Assembly: GCA_963843525.1 (NCBI GenBank)
Contig: CAWJKM010000003.1
Span: 736,181-800,180, forward strand
Origin: DATJPR01 sp963843525
GTDB lineage: Bacteria; Bacteroidota; Ignavibacteria; UBA10030; UBA6906
Length of the DNA stretch: 64,000 bases
Reading direction: 5' to 3'
Positions 49,281-57,379 of this stretch are shown in pieces (within the stretch, counting starts at the first letter, position 1; each line of letters begins with the position of its first letter). The notes beneath the pieces were generated by a model, which was not told the origin of the DNA, searched no databases, and saw only the letters and a program-made list of their open reading frames with translations. Both the position numbers and the translations under genes were made by a program.

Positions 49281-51434
49281 ATGAAGAGTTTCTACAGTCT
49301 TTGCAGGATAGCGGCTTTTGTGGCGGCCAGCATGTCGTTCTCTTTTCCCCTGTACGCCCAAATGGTGTGGAACCATGCGGTGAAAGTCGGGGACTCAACC
49401 TACATTGCCATCCCCAACTCACCATCCCTCGCTCTTACAGGAAGCTTCACGCTCGAAGCCTGGGTCAACACGACAACCACGGGGACCGTATCCGTGGTGG
49501 GAAACAATGAATATCGATTGCTCCTCGACGACGGGCTGGGGAGGATCCAGGTGAACAACAACACGCGGTTGATGGGGAAGGCACACATCAACAACGGCCG
49601 GTGGAACCACCTTGCCTGCGTGTTTGACATCCCCGGGAAGACCATCTACTTTTACGTGAACGGCGACCTCGACACGTCCGGGACCATATCGGGGACCCCG
49701 GTTGTCGGCACGGACTCGGTGACCATCGGGATGAGTATTTACGGGAACGCTCCGGCTATGCTGGATGAGGTGCGGATCTGGAACGTGCCCCTGGCCTCGT
49801 ATAGAATAAAGGCGGACTTTGTTTCGCCTCTTGCGGTCGGAACCGGTCTGTACTCCGGTCTCGTCCTTTCCCTTCCCTTCCAGAGCACAAACAACGTCGA
49901 CTACTTTGTCGATGTGACGGACCGGTCCGGCAAAGGGAACAACGGCGTGAATCGCGGTGCGACAAGTGTCGACATGAGCAACGCTCCCTCGACCTATCTC
50001 AGGCCGAACCAATCGTTGTTTTGCGACGGCTCTTCCAGCTACGCCGTCGCCGGCGCCGATCCGAGCCTTCCGGCGCAGGGTCCGTTCACCCTGGAAGCGT
50101 GGATCTTCCCCTTCGATTCAGCAACCGGTACCCAGCAGACCATCATCTCGCGTGAGACATCGGGCTATAATGGCTATGAAATGTACCTTCTGCCGACCGG
50201 CAAACTTGCGATCACGACCATGGGGAGCTATGGCTCCAGCCAGGACAATATCCCCTCGGAGCGGTGGACCCATGTGGCGGTGACGTACACGTTTGACGGC
50301 ACCTACGCGACCACCAGACTGTATATTAACGGTCGCGCCAGCGGGGCATACAACGCATCGCCGATCTCCGCCGTGGCCGACTCAGTGACCATCGGTCGAT
50401 CTGCCGGACTGACCCGTTACTTCGGCGGCTACATCGATGAAGTGCGCATGTCGAGCTATGCAAAGAGCGAGGATGAGATCAAGCGGGGAATGTTCACGTC
50501 GGAGGATTATCAGAACAGGCGATCCACCTCGAACGTTGAGCTCGTTTACGGGTTCGACGGATCTGCGTATCCCACGACGTATGCGACGCCGCTCCTGACC
50601 TTCCGTGGGCAGGCACAATTCTCCAACCTGGCATTCGGTGCAGACTTCCCGATGTCTCCCCTCACGCGGGATCCGGCGTCGCCGGGCTCTTTCCCCGACG
50701 GGTACTACATGCGGTCGGCGCAAAAGCGCGTTCCTGAGAGCGGCTCGAACTCCGGGTCCATCGTCGACACGCTCAATGTGTCCGAAGACATCGCGATCAA
50801 CAAGCTGAAAGTCTTTGTGGGGTTCGATCATTACAACGAGAGCAGTCTGAATCTGACGCTCATCGCTCCGACGGGCGATTCGGTCACGCTCTGGAATGCG
50901 GATTACCAGCTTGCTTACACGAACGGTGTTGCCACGATTTTCGACGATGGGGCGGACAGCACCATGAGTCATTCCTATCTCTCGTTCACGCCGACTGTCC
51001 AACCGCACAACCCCATCACCGCCGCCTTCGCCGGCAAGAGTTCCGTCGGGATGTGGCGATTGAGGATGACGCAACTCGTGAACGGGTTTTCCGGCTATCT
51101 TTACGGATGGGGGATGGAATTTAACAATCAAACGCTGGTCAACGTCGCGCAGACACCTGCTGCGGTTCCCGGCCACTACGCGTTACTGCAGGGCTACCCC
51201 AATCCGTTCAATCCGACCTCGACGATCCGGTTCCAGGTTCCTTCCTCGTCGCACGTGACGCTGACTGTGTATAACAGTCTCGGACAGGAGGTCGCAACGC
51301 TCTTCGATGGCGAAGCCTCGGCGGGAGAGCATCAGGTGACGCTGGACGGAAGGAACCTGGCTTCGGGCGTGTATTTTTATAGAATGGCGGCCGGGTCGTT
51401 CGTGCAGACGAAGAAGGTAGTGCTCGTCAAGTAA
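49281..51434 (+). CDS. Secreted protein with two LamG domains, a P-domain-like region and a T9SS sorting signal
   Basis: A 717-residue protein with signal peptide (SLCRIAAFVAASMSFSFPLYA). Two concanavalin/LamG-like domains (about 25-215 and 235-410) carry repeated SFTLEAWVN / PFTLEAWIF and DEVRIWN / DEVRMSS motifs. A proprotein-convertase P-like domain follows (LTLIAPTGDSVTLWN, GMWRLRMTQLVNGFSGYLYGW). The last about 80 residues are a type A sorting domain for type IX secretion: LLQGYPNPFNPTSTIRF ... LASGVYFYRMAAG. AGGAGG precedes ATG 49281; GTG 49278 is too close. Probably cell-surface carbohydrate binding. Confidence 0.92.
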   Translation: MKSFYSLCRIAAFVAASMSFSFPLYAQMVWNHAVKVGDSTYIAIPNSPSLALTGSFTLEAWVNTTTTGTVSVVGNNEYRLLLDDGLGRIQVNNNTRLMGKAHINNGRWNHLACVFDIPGKTIYFYVNGDLDTSGTISGTPVVGTDSVTIGMSIYGNAPAMLDEVRIWNVPLASYRIKADFVSPLAVGTGLYSGLVLSLPFQSTNNVDYFVDVTDRSGKGNNGVNRGATSVDMSNAPSTYLRPNQSLFCDGSSSYAVAGADPSLPAQGPFTLEAWIFPFDSATGTQQTIISRETSGYNGYEMYLLPTGKLAITTMGSYGSSQDNIPSERWTHVAVTYTFDGTYATTRLYINGRASGAYNASPISAVADSVTIGRSAGLTRYFGGYIDEVRMSSYAKSEDEIKRGMFTSEDYQNRRSTSNVELVYGFDGSAYPTTYATPLLTFRGQAQFSNLAFGADFPMSPLTRDPASPGSFPDGYYMRSAQKRVPESGSNSGSIVDTLNVSEDIAINKLKVFVGFDHYNESSLNLTLIAPTGDSVTLWNADYQLAYTNGVATIFDDGADSTMSHSYLSFTPTVQPHNPITAAFAGKSSVGMWRLRMTQLVNGFSGYLYGWGMEFNNQTLVNVAQTPAAVPGHYALLQGYPNPFNPTSTIRFQVPSSSHVTLTVYNSLGQEVATLFDGEASAGEHQVTLDGRNLASGVYFYRMAAGSFVQTKKVVLVK

Positions 51435-51718
51435 GCAGTAGGCAGTACGCAGTAGGCAGAAACAGGCAGCGACGGGGAGTAGGAAGTAGGACGTAGGAAG
51501 AAAGAAGAAAGCAGTAGGCAGTATGCAGTAGGCAGAAACAGGGAGGGGCGGAGAGAGTAAGAAGTAGGACGAAGAGGAAGGAAGAAAGCAGTAGGAAGTA
51601 AGATGTAGGAAGTAGGAAGAAAACAGTAGCGGAGCGACGGCGCGTGCCTTTCTCCAAGTCCCAAAGTCTCCAAGTCTCCGAGTCACAGTCCCACAGTCCC
51701 ACGTCCCCGAAGGCTCTC
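51435..51718. repeat. Dense GCAGTAGGCAGTA / GTAGGAAGTAGGAC repeat block
   Basis: Almost the whole 286-bp gap consists of GCAGTAGGCAGTACGCAG, GTAGGAAGTAGGACG and GAAGAAAG units, ending in AAGTCTCCAAGTCTCCGAG units. Unit order varies between copies in the window. Confidence 0.85.
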
Positions 51719-51720
51719 GC

Positions 51721-52125
51721 ATGCACGAATCCATGAACTACCTTGCAATTCTGGTTGCCGCGATTGTGAACTACGTGATCGCGACCATCTGGTACGCGGC
51801 CATATTCGGCAAAGTCTGGATGAAGCTCACCGGGATCACCGACATGAAACCGGCGCCGGTCAACATCATACTCGTCTTCATTGGATCGCTGGTCATGAGT
51901 TTCATCCTGTATCACATGATCATGTTCGGCAACGCGTTTCTGCATGTGAGCGGCATTCAGGGAGGGCTCATGGGGGGATTTCACAGTTGGCTGGGCTTCA
52001 TCGCGCCGGTCACGCTCAGCACGAAGCTTTACGAAAAGAAGCCATGGGGACTGTGGCTGCTCGACAACGGCTTCTGGCTGATCTCGCTGCTGGTGATGGG
52101 AATGATACTGTCAGCGTGGATGTGA
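51721..52125 (+). CDS. DUF1761 membrane protein
   Basis: A 134-residue integral membrane protein with four helices: YLAILVAAIVNYVIATIWYAAIFG, VNIILVFIGSLVMSFILYHMIM, GFHSWLGFIAPVTLS and GLWLLDNGFWLISLLVMGMIL. The first helix plus IFGKVWMKLTG and the ending LLDNGFWLISLLVMG are typical of DUF1761. Function unknown. GAAGG lies before the first ATG; an ATG four codons later is possible. It stands alone between repeat blocks. Confidence 0.88.
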   Translation: MHESMNYLAILVAAIVNYVIATIWYAAIFGKVWMKLTGITDMKPAPVNIILVFIGSLVMSFILYHMIMFGNAFLHVSGIQGGLMGGFHSWLGFIAPVTLSTKLYEKKPWGLWLLDNGFWLISLLVMGMILSAWM

Positions 52126-52135
52126 GCCCGCGGCT

Positions 52136-52437
52136 GAGGGAGAGGCAAGAGTAGGAAGTAGGAGCAAGGGAGAGATGGGAGTAAGAAGTAAGAAGTAGGA
52201 AGTAGGAAGAAAACAGTAGGCAGTATGCAGTAGGCAGAAAGCGGAAAGCAGTAAGCAGTAAGCAGTATGCAGTATGCAGTAGGCAGAAAGCTGCTTCTCG
52301 TCTCCGAGTCTCAAAGCCTCGCACGGATCGGCCGGGAGTATGAAGTAAGATGTAGACAGTAAGAAGAAAGCGGTTGGCTTCTCTCTCCCAGTCCCATAGT
52401 CTCAAAGTCCCCGAGTCTCCCCTTCTCCCCGCGCCTT
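52136..52437. repeat. Dense GTAGGAAGTA / GCAGTATGCAGTAGGCAG repeat block
   Basis: The gap between the DUF1761 gene and the GNAT gene is filled with GTAAGAAGTAGGAAGTAGG and GCAGTAAGCAGTATGCAG units and CCCAGTCCCATAGTCTC units. No gene is seen. Confidence 0.85.
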
Positions 52438-53103
52438 TTAAACACCTGCAGTCCTTCTCACCCTGACGCCGAACACCTTTCTGTCCATGCGGTACTGATA
52501 CGGCCTGAATCCCATATTCATGAAGCTCTGCAGGGAGTTCTTGTTCCAGGTGGGAATGAATGTGACGACAGAGCGCACGCCGGATTCGCGTGCGATCTCA
52601 AGGACCCTTGCCGCGGCGCAGGGCAGGAGACCGGTCCCGCGATATTTCGGCAGGACATACGCGTGCTCGATCATCGCCTCATCCGGGGCAATCAGAGGAT
52701 ACCATTCTCCATATCTATTGCGGAGTGCCTCGTTCTCTGACGGTGGGATCAGCCATTGGAGGAATATAGCGTTCCCATGGGAGTCTTCGACGACATAGCA
52801 GGTCTTGATGCCGGCCTGGAGCGTGAAGAGGCGCTGCAGCACCTGGCGTTGTTCACGGGCCGTCAAGCCATGATCGGAGGAATTAAAGAAGACGGGCAGA
52901 TCGTTTGGTTCCAACGGACGGGCATGAAGAGAGAACCTCTGCAGATGTTCGGTGCAGAACGAGGTGAGGTCCAGTCTCAGCAGGACGAGGCTTGCCTTTC
53001 CGAAGAGTGTCTCCCAGCACATTCGCACAAGATTGACGATATCTCCGTTCCGGAGCAGAAAAGAAAATGCTTCGGCGAGAGAGGCGAGCCTGCCCGGACG
53101 CAT
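52438..53103 (-). CDS. GNAT-family N-acetyltransferase
   Basis: About 221 residues from the ATG at 53103; the frame is open to a TTG at 53175, so the start is uncertain. The C-terminal half is a GNAT fold: MIEHAYVLPKYRGTGLLPCAAARVLEIARE contains the acetyl-CoA loop (R/Q-x-x-G-x-G/L as YRGTGLL), followed by FIPTWNKNSLQSFMNMGFRPYQY. The N-terminal part has a helix-rich region LASLAEAFSFLLRNGDIVNLVRM. Substrate unknown. Confidence 0.82.
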   Translation of the reverse strand: MRPGRLASLAEAFSFLLRNGDIVNLVRMCWETLFGKASLVLLRLDLTSFCTEHLQRFSLHARPLEPNDLPVFFNSSDHGLTAREQRQVLQRLFTLQAGIKTCYVVEDSHGNAIFLQWLIPPSENEALRNRYGEWYPLIAPDEAMIEHAYVLPKYRGTGLLPCAAARVLEIARESGVRSVVTFIPTWNKNSLQSFMNMGFRPYQYRMDRKVFGVRVRRTAGV

Positions 53104-53257
53104 GGGCGGAACCCTGTTTGCATGCGTCGGCTCGAGCCGCGGTGGAGCAGCGATCGTATAATCAGCGGAGCCCAAGGGCGATTCCTGGATGTTAGCTCAT
53201 TTTGCTGCCTCATAAAGCTAATCCAATCCAGGAACAAACGTGTTGACGCAGAACACA

Positions 53258-53490
53258 AGAAAGTAGGAAGTAAGAAGTAAGAAGAAGGAAGAAAGAAGAA
53301 AGAAGAAAGAGGAAGAAGAAGAAGGAAGAAAGAAAGAGGAAGAAGGAGGAAGAAAGAAGAGGAAGAAGAAGAAGAAGGAAGAAAGAAAGAGGAAGAAGAA
53401 GAAGGAAGAAAGCAGTAGCGGCGGGTGATTCTTTCTTCTTACATCCTTCTTCCTACATCCTACATCCTACTTCCTACTCTCCGTTCCTCC
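53258..53490. repeat. Homopurine GAAGAA tract and flanking repeats
   Basis: 53279-53412 is 134 bases of uninterrupted A/G (GAAGAAGGAAGAAAG units), one of the longest simple tracts in the window and able to form triplex DNA. Pyrimidine TTCTTCTTACATCC units follow at 53430-53480, complementary to the family units. Confidence 0.9.
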
Positions 53491-53494
53491 CCGC

Positions 53495-54325
53495 TCACAG
53501 CCCTTGAAACAGCCTCTTTGCCAACCCTGCCGGCAGCCCTGCCCTCGTCATCGCGTCCGCCGTCTTCTGTATATCATACGCCACCCGCCGGTGGTAGTAC
53601 TCGCCCGTGGCGGTATCGAACAGTCCAAACGCGGCGCGCGGGTTGCCGTCGCGCGGCTGGCCGACGCTGCCGACCATGATGATGCGCTTGCGTTTCCGGC
53701 CCGGGGTCTCGACAATCGGTTGAGGCGGCTCTTCCGCGGGTTGTGGCGCGTCGGGGAGATCGACCTCCAATGCGGGGATCAGGTCGGCGGTCGACGCAGC
53801 CAGGCGGGATGCCACCTCCTGTTCAATCGGCGGTTGGTCGCCTCCCGGGGACTCCTCGAAGAGGAAGGGGATATGCGTATGGCCGATGAAGCAGACGTCG
53901 GTTTTGAACGCTTTAAAGGCCTGCTCCACGCGTTTTTCGTGCACGACGTACGGGAATTTTTTCGGGTCGGCGGGCGACGAATGGACAAGGGTGATTTCGT
54001 CGATCACATACACATACGGAAGGCGCGCGAGGTAGCGGAGGTAGTGGGGATGTGTTTGTCGACGGGTGAACTGGATGGCCTTTGCGCCGTCGTTATTGAA
54101 CCGTTCGAGCGGGAGTCTCCCGATCGCGCCGCTGTCGTGGTTGCCGCGGACGACCGCCGTGCAGCGCGACTCGACGACGCTGATGCACTCATGCGGGTGG
54201 GGGCCGTAGCCCACGATATCGCCGAGGCAATAGATCTCCTCGGCGCCAAGTGCGTCGATTTCCTTGAGGACCGTCTGCAGCGCCTCGAGGTTCGAGTGAA
54301 TGTCGGAGATGATGGCAAGCAGCAT
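53495..54325 (-). CDS. Calcineurin-like metallophosphoesterase (YfcE/MPP family)
   Basis: A 276-residue phosphoesterase. All metal-site motifs are present: ISDIHSNLEAL (D8, H10), CLGDIVGYGPHPHE, VVRGNHD, VHSSP and FIGHTHIPF. A Pro/Glu-rich insertion of about 55 residues (SPGGDQPPIEQEVASRL to PQPIVETPGRKRK) interrupts the domain before the last strand IIMVGSVGQPRDGNPRAAF. Likely a small cytoplasmic phosphodiesterase or phosphatase; substrate not deducible. Confidence 0.9.
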   Translation of the reverse strand: MLLAIISDIHSNLEALQTVLKEIDALGAEEIYCLGDIVGYGPHPHECISVVESRCTAVVRGNHDSGAIGRLPLERFNNDGAKAIQFTRRQTHPHYLRYLARLPYVYVIDEITLVHSSPADPKKFPYVVHEKRVEQAFKAFKTDVCFIGHTHIPFLFEESPGGDQPPIEQEVASRLAASTADLIPALEVDLPDAPQPAEEPPQPIVETPGRKRKRIIMVGSVGQPRDGNPRAAFGLFDTATGEYYHRRVAYDIQKTADAMTRAGLPAGLAKRLFQGL

Positions 54326-54374
54326 AGGAGCGAAACAAAATAAGAACTATTTACTGGATCTTCAAAGATATTTT

Positions 54375-54640
54375 CGTCCCAAAGACAGTTGACAGTATGC
54401 AGTTGACCAAGAGAAAGTGGGAAAGACTAAGTTCAGTATCAGTAATCGGTTCGGCAGTATACACTCTTCCCTTCTCCCTTTCCCCCTTCTCCGCCTCCGC
54501 CAGTCGCACGCCCCGCGCAGTTCAGAATCGATAGCAGAACCAGATATCTGAGTTCGATCTGTTTCGTCCCTAACGGAACTCCTTTCCCCTCCTCACCCCT
54601 TCCCCCCCCTTTTCCTTCTCTTCGTTTTTCTTCGCTCATC
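54375..54640. repeat. Repeat block read as C-terminal tail of the TPR gene
   Basis: CAGTTGACAGTATGCAGTTGACC, CCCTTCTCCC-type tracts and GATATCTGAGTTCGATCTG. Its plus-strand pyrimidine tract at 54590-54630 is translated on the minus strand as a Gly/Lys/Glu-rich tail of the TPR protein. Confidence 0.75.
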
Positions 54641-55056
54641 GGTTGGCGTATCTTGAGCACGGCGTCGAAGCTGACCGCCGTAGAAGAGAACAGCACGGAC
54701 TTCTCGGCAGGCGACATTCGGTCGACTTTGTCGCCCAGCGGCGCGATGTGGTCATTCCAGGCTGTTGTAATCGCTTCGAGGACCGCGATGGCCTCTTTCT
54801 GGGTGTCAAACTGATCTTTCTTATGGGCGTCAAGATATCTTTTTGTGTGGAGATTCTGAAAGTGATAGAGATCGTCGAACAGGCCAGACGGAGCTGATGG
54901 TTCGCCGTAGGGATTGGTGAACTGTTCGATATTCTTCACCGCCATTCGGTTCGACGGGTCTTCCTTGACGGCTTTTCTCCACATCTCAAGGGCTTCGTCC
55001 CTTCGGTGGAGCATCCACAGAACGACGCCGAGGCCGTTAGACGATTCGAGAGAGAG
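54439..55056 (-). CDS. TPR-repeat protein, C-terminal piece (frameshifted, repeat-derived tail)
   Basis: This piece continues the TPR protein after the GA run: SLESSNGLGVVLWMLHRRDEALEMWRKAVKEDPSNRMAVKNIEQF is a further TPR unit, then a helical region (FQNLHTKRYLDAHKKDQFDTQKEAIAV). From about 54640 downward the residues come from intergenic repeat sequence (EGKGGGRGEEGKG, GGGGEGGKGEGK), so the natural stop has probably been lost or shifted. The open frame extends upstream to 55251 but that part is nonsense relative to the other frame. Confidence 0.7.
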   Translation of the reverse strand, partial: LSLESSNGLGVVLWMLHRRDEALEMWRKAVKEDPSNRMAVKNIEQFTNPYGEPSAPSGLFDDLYHFQNLHTKRYLDAHKKDQFDTQKEAIAVLEAITTAWNDHIAPLGDKVDRMSPAEKSVLFSSTAVSFDAVLKIRQPMSEEKRREGKGGGRGEEGKGVPLGTKQIELRYLVLLSILNCAGRATGGGGEGGKGEGKSVYCRTDY

Positions 55057-55406
55057 TGATGATCCGACGGCGGCGTTTTTTCGATCGCCGCCCGGTAGGT
55101 CCCTTCCGCCTCTTCGTACCGTTGCAATCTTTCGAGTGTTTCGCCCATGAAATAGAGAAGGTGGTAGTTGTCGGGGAACCTCGCAAGTCCTTTTTTCAGG
55201 GTTCTCAGCGCTTCCAAATGCCGGCCGAGTTCCAGGTAGCACACCGAACAAGCCTGGTAAGCGAGGAAATCGTCCGGATACTTTGCGACAAGCCTTCGTG
55301 CAATCGGGAGCGCCCTCGTAAATTCGTGTTGATTGAGCAGGACGCTGAATTCTTTAAGCGACTGCATCAGCGACTCGTCATGTGGATTGCGGGGCATAGG
55401 CTTCAT
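54936..55406 (-). CDS. TPR-repeat protein, N-terminal piece (frameshifted)
   Basis: From the ATG at 55406 it encodes about 115 residues with three TPR-like units: SVLLNQHEFTRALPIARRLVAKYP, AYQACSVCYLELGRHLEALRTLKKGLARFP and YFMGETLERLQRYEEAEGTYRAAIEKTP. The homology passes to the other frame at GAGAGAGAG (55048-55056, plus strand); removing one two-base unit joins them. Probable cytoplasmic scaffold protein of unknown partners. Confidence 0.8.
   Translation of the reverse strand: MKPMPRNPHDESLMQSLKEFSVLLNQHEFTRALPIARRLVAKYPDDFLAYQACSVCYLELGRHLEALRTLKKGLARFPDNYHLLYFMGETLERLQRYEEAEGTYRAAIEKTPPSDHHSLSNRLTASASFCGCSTEGTKPLRCGEKPSRKTRRTEWR
55048..55056. repeat. GA/CT dinucleotide run at the TPR-gene frameshift
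   Basis: GAGAGAGAG on the plus strand (CTCTCTCTC in the gene). One unit fewer restores the reading frame, exactly as at 17460-17470. Confidence 0.75.
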
Positions 55407-55495
55407 CCGATTTATTGCAACAGGGTAGGGATGTTGAGAAGGATAATCAAGACCCGGCTGAGTTTGAAGCGTGCAGTTTAGATGTGAGATTTGGG

Positions 55496-55565
55496 TGGTG
55501 GCGCGGTCGCCGTCGGTGACAACCGCACTGCACCATTCACCATAGACATAAACATTCCCCTCCCG
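55496..55565. repeat. Composite intergenic element, partial copy
   Basis: GGCGCGGTCGCCGTCGGTGA, CAACCGCACTGCACCATTCA and ATAAACATTCCCCTC modules, truncated at the CTCGAG palindrome and followed by GACTATCGACTACTGTCC units. Confidence 0.85.
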
Positions 55566-55619
55566 GTTGACTATCGACTACTGTCCATCGACTATCGTCA
55601 ATTGGTCTTTTTCGCCGGA

Positions 55620-55686
55620 CTTGTCCGCCGCTTTCTGGCGGACCTGTCCGCCGCTTTCTGGCGGACCTGTCCGCCGCTTTCTGGCG
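55620..55686. repeat. Three tandem hairpins, 23-bp unit
   Basis: GTCCGCC-GCTTTCT-GGCGGAC repeated with a 23-bp period nearly three times. Each unit is an inverted repeat with a 7-bp stem. A diverged relative lies at 38509-38546. Confidence 0.85.
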
Positions 55687-55747
55687 CAACGGGGGTGAGG
55701 GCGGGTGAATGCGGGTGCAGGCGGCTGGGAGTCAAGTATTGACTTTG

Positions 55748-55772
55748 ATACTAATTTAGTACAAATTAGTAT
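55748..55772. promoter_or_regulatory. Operator-like palindrome upstream of the Fic gene
   Basis: ATACTAATTT-AGTAC-AAATTAGTAT, a perfect 10-bp inverted repeat, 16 bp before the Fic start. TTGACT at 55739-55744 could be a -35 element, so the palindrome would cover the promoter core. The C-terminal winged HTH of the Fic protein is a natural candidate for binding it. Confidence 0.65.
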
Positions 55773-55788
55773 AAAAGAGGACTATCGT

Positions 55789-57129
55789 ATGAAACCGGTC
55801 GCGCCCCCTCCTCGCCTCGCCGACATTTTGTCTCGCCAGGCCAATGAATTGACGAAATGGATCTCGAATATTGAGGCGCACGATCTCATCCGACGGTCCA
55901 ACGAAAAATACCTCCACTGGCATGACTTTCGGTTTCGTCCCATGCCCGACGGGATGTCCGCCGCTACAGGTTGGACGCTTGTCAAATTGTCCAGATTTGG
56001 CCAGATGAGGGACGTGGGCCTGAAGGGCGAGGACGGGACGAAATTTGGGTATTGGCTGCCTGACGGGATCCAGCGTGAATTGCATTTCATCGACCAAAAT
56101 GCTGCCGGCCACATCCTTGCGGATGAGCCATTAAGCTCCTCTGACAAAGACCGATACCTCGTGAATTCTCTCATGGAGGAGTCCATTGCATCGAGTATAC
56201 TTGAGGGAGCCGCTACGACGCGAAAGAAGGCGAAGGAAATGCTCCGCGAAGAAAGAAAACCGCGGAGCAAGGCCGAATCCATGGTCTTGAACAATTTCAC
56301 CACAATGAAAAGGATTACGGGATTAACGAACGACGAGTTGTCTGTTGGAATGCTGTGTGAGCTTCAGGCTTCTATGACCGCAAATACACTCGATGATCCG
56401 AGTGCCAGTGGGAGACTCAGACGGCCCGACGAAGAAATTCGTGTTGTCGATATGACAGACGGCCGGATTGTGCATACTCCGCCGGCGGCAGGTGATCTTG
56501 AACGAAGGCTCGATCTTCTGTGCAAATTCGCAAACGAAACGCCGGAGTCATCATTTATCCATCCCGTTGTCAAGGCAATCGTCCTCCACTTCTGGCTTGC
56601 GTACGAACACCCGTTTGTCGATGGGAACGGGAGGACTGCAAGAGCAATTTTCTATTGGTTTCTCATGAAACAGAAGTATTGGCTTGTAGAATTCCTGCCG
56701 ATTTCCAGGATCATTCTCAAAGCCCCGTCAAAGTATATGCGAGCGTTTCTCTACTCCGAGACCGATGGAGGAGACCTTACCTACTTCCTCGCGTTCAACG
56801 TCCGGGCCCTGCGCCTGGCGATCGACGATTTAAGAATGTACCTGACAAGAAAACATCTGGAATTCAAACAAGCGCAGTCGCAATTGCGGAGAGTTCCGGG
56901 ACTCAACCATCGTCAGGTTGAATTGATTCAACACGCCTTGAGCCACCCGGACTTCAATTACATGATTCGCAGGCACATGAACACCCATGGCATCGTGTAC
57001 GAAACCGCCAGAACCGATCTCTTTGGACTGGTAAAGAAGGGATTCTTCAAGAAGAGGAAGGAAGGGAAAGCGTATATTTTCTTCCCCGTGGCCGACCTCC
57101 CGGTGAGGCTCAAGCTTCGGAAGGCATAA
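55789..57129 (+). CDS. Fic-domain AMP-transferase with N-terminal inhibitory helix and C-terminal winged HTH
   Basis: A 446-residue Fic protein that would transfer AMP (or another nucleotide part) to a target protein. The catalytic motif HPFVDGNGRTAR begins at H274. The inhibitory motif SxxxEG is SSILEG at 135-140, so it is a class II self-inhibited Fic with E139 blocking the ATP site. The C-terminal about 75 residues (LNHRQVELIQHALSH, YETARTDLFGLVKKGFFKKR) are a winged HTH. The frame is open from 55705 but the start at 55789 follows AAAGAGGAC. No antitoxin gene is adjacent. Confidence 0.93.
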   Translation: MKPVAPPPRLADILSRQANELTKWISNIEAHDLIRRSNEKYLHWHDFRFRPMPDGMSAATGWTLVKLSRFGQMRDVGLKGEDGTKFGYWLPDGIQRELHFIDQNAAGHILADEPLSSSDKDRYLVNSLMEESIASSILEGAATTRKKAKEMLREERKPRSKAESMVLNNFTTMKRITGLTNDELSVGMLCELQASMTANTLDDPSASGRLRRPDEEIRVVDMTDGRIVHTPPAAGDLERRLDLLCKFANETPESSFIHPVVKAIVLHFWLAYEHPFVDGNGRTARAIFYWFLMKQKYWLVEFLPISRIILKAPSKYMRAFLYSETDGGDLTYFLAFNVRALRLAIDDLRMYLTRKHLEFKQAQSQLRRVPGLNHRQVELIQHALSHPDFNYMIRRHMNTHGIVYETARTDLFGLVKKGFFKKRKEGKAYIFFPVADLPVRLKLRKA

Positions 57130-57260
57130 TGAGGGAACAGGGGACAGGGACAGGGGACAGGTAGCGGCGGAGAGTAGGAAGTAAGAAGAAGGAAGCAGGA
57201 AGGAAACAGTAGGCAGTAAGCAGTATGCAGTAAGCAGAAAGCGGCAAAGCGTAAAGCGTA
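57130..57260. repeat. GGGACAGGGGACAG / GCAGTAAGCAGTATGCAG repeat block
   Basis: GGGAACAGGGGACAGGGACAG, GTAGGAAGTAAGAAG and CAGTAGGCAGTAAGCAG units directly after the Fic stop codon. Confidence 0.8.
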
Positions 57261-57274
57261 AAGCTGTTCCCTCT

Positions 57275-57379
57275 GTCATTCCGAGGCCGCCGTTTTGTGG
57301 CGGCCGACGGAATCTCTCTGTGAAAAAGCGAGATTGCCTCGCTCCACACGACTTAAGCAAGACAGTCGCTCGCAATGAC
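57275..57379. repeat. Palindromic REP-like element, about 105 bp
   Basis: Starts GTCATTCCGAG and ends CTCGCAATGAC, near-perfect terminal inverted repeats. Inside is GGCCGCC-GTTTTGT-GGCGGCC, a 7-bp stem. A truncated copy (GGCCGCCGTTTTGTGGCGGCC then GAATCTCTCTGT) lies at 57542-57577. Confidence 0.85.

Noticed and set aside
51435..51718. CRISPR-like array
   Set aside because: Units are short, variable and without constant repeats or unique equal-length spacers; no cas genes are present.
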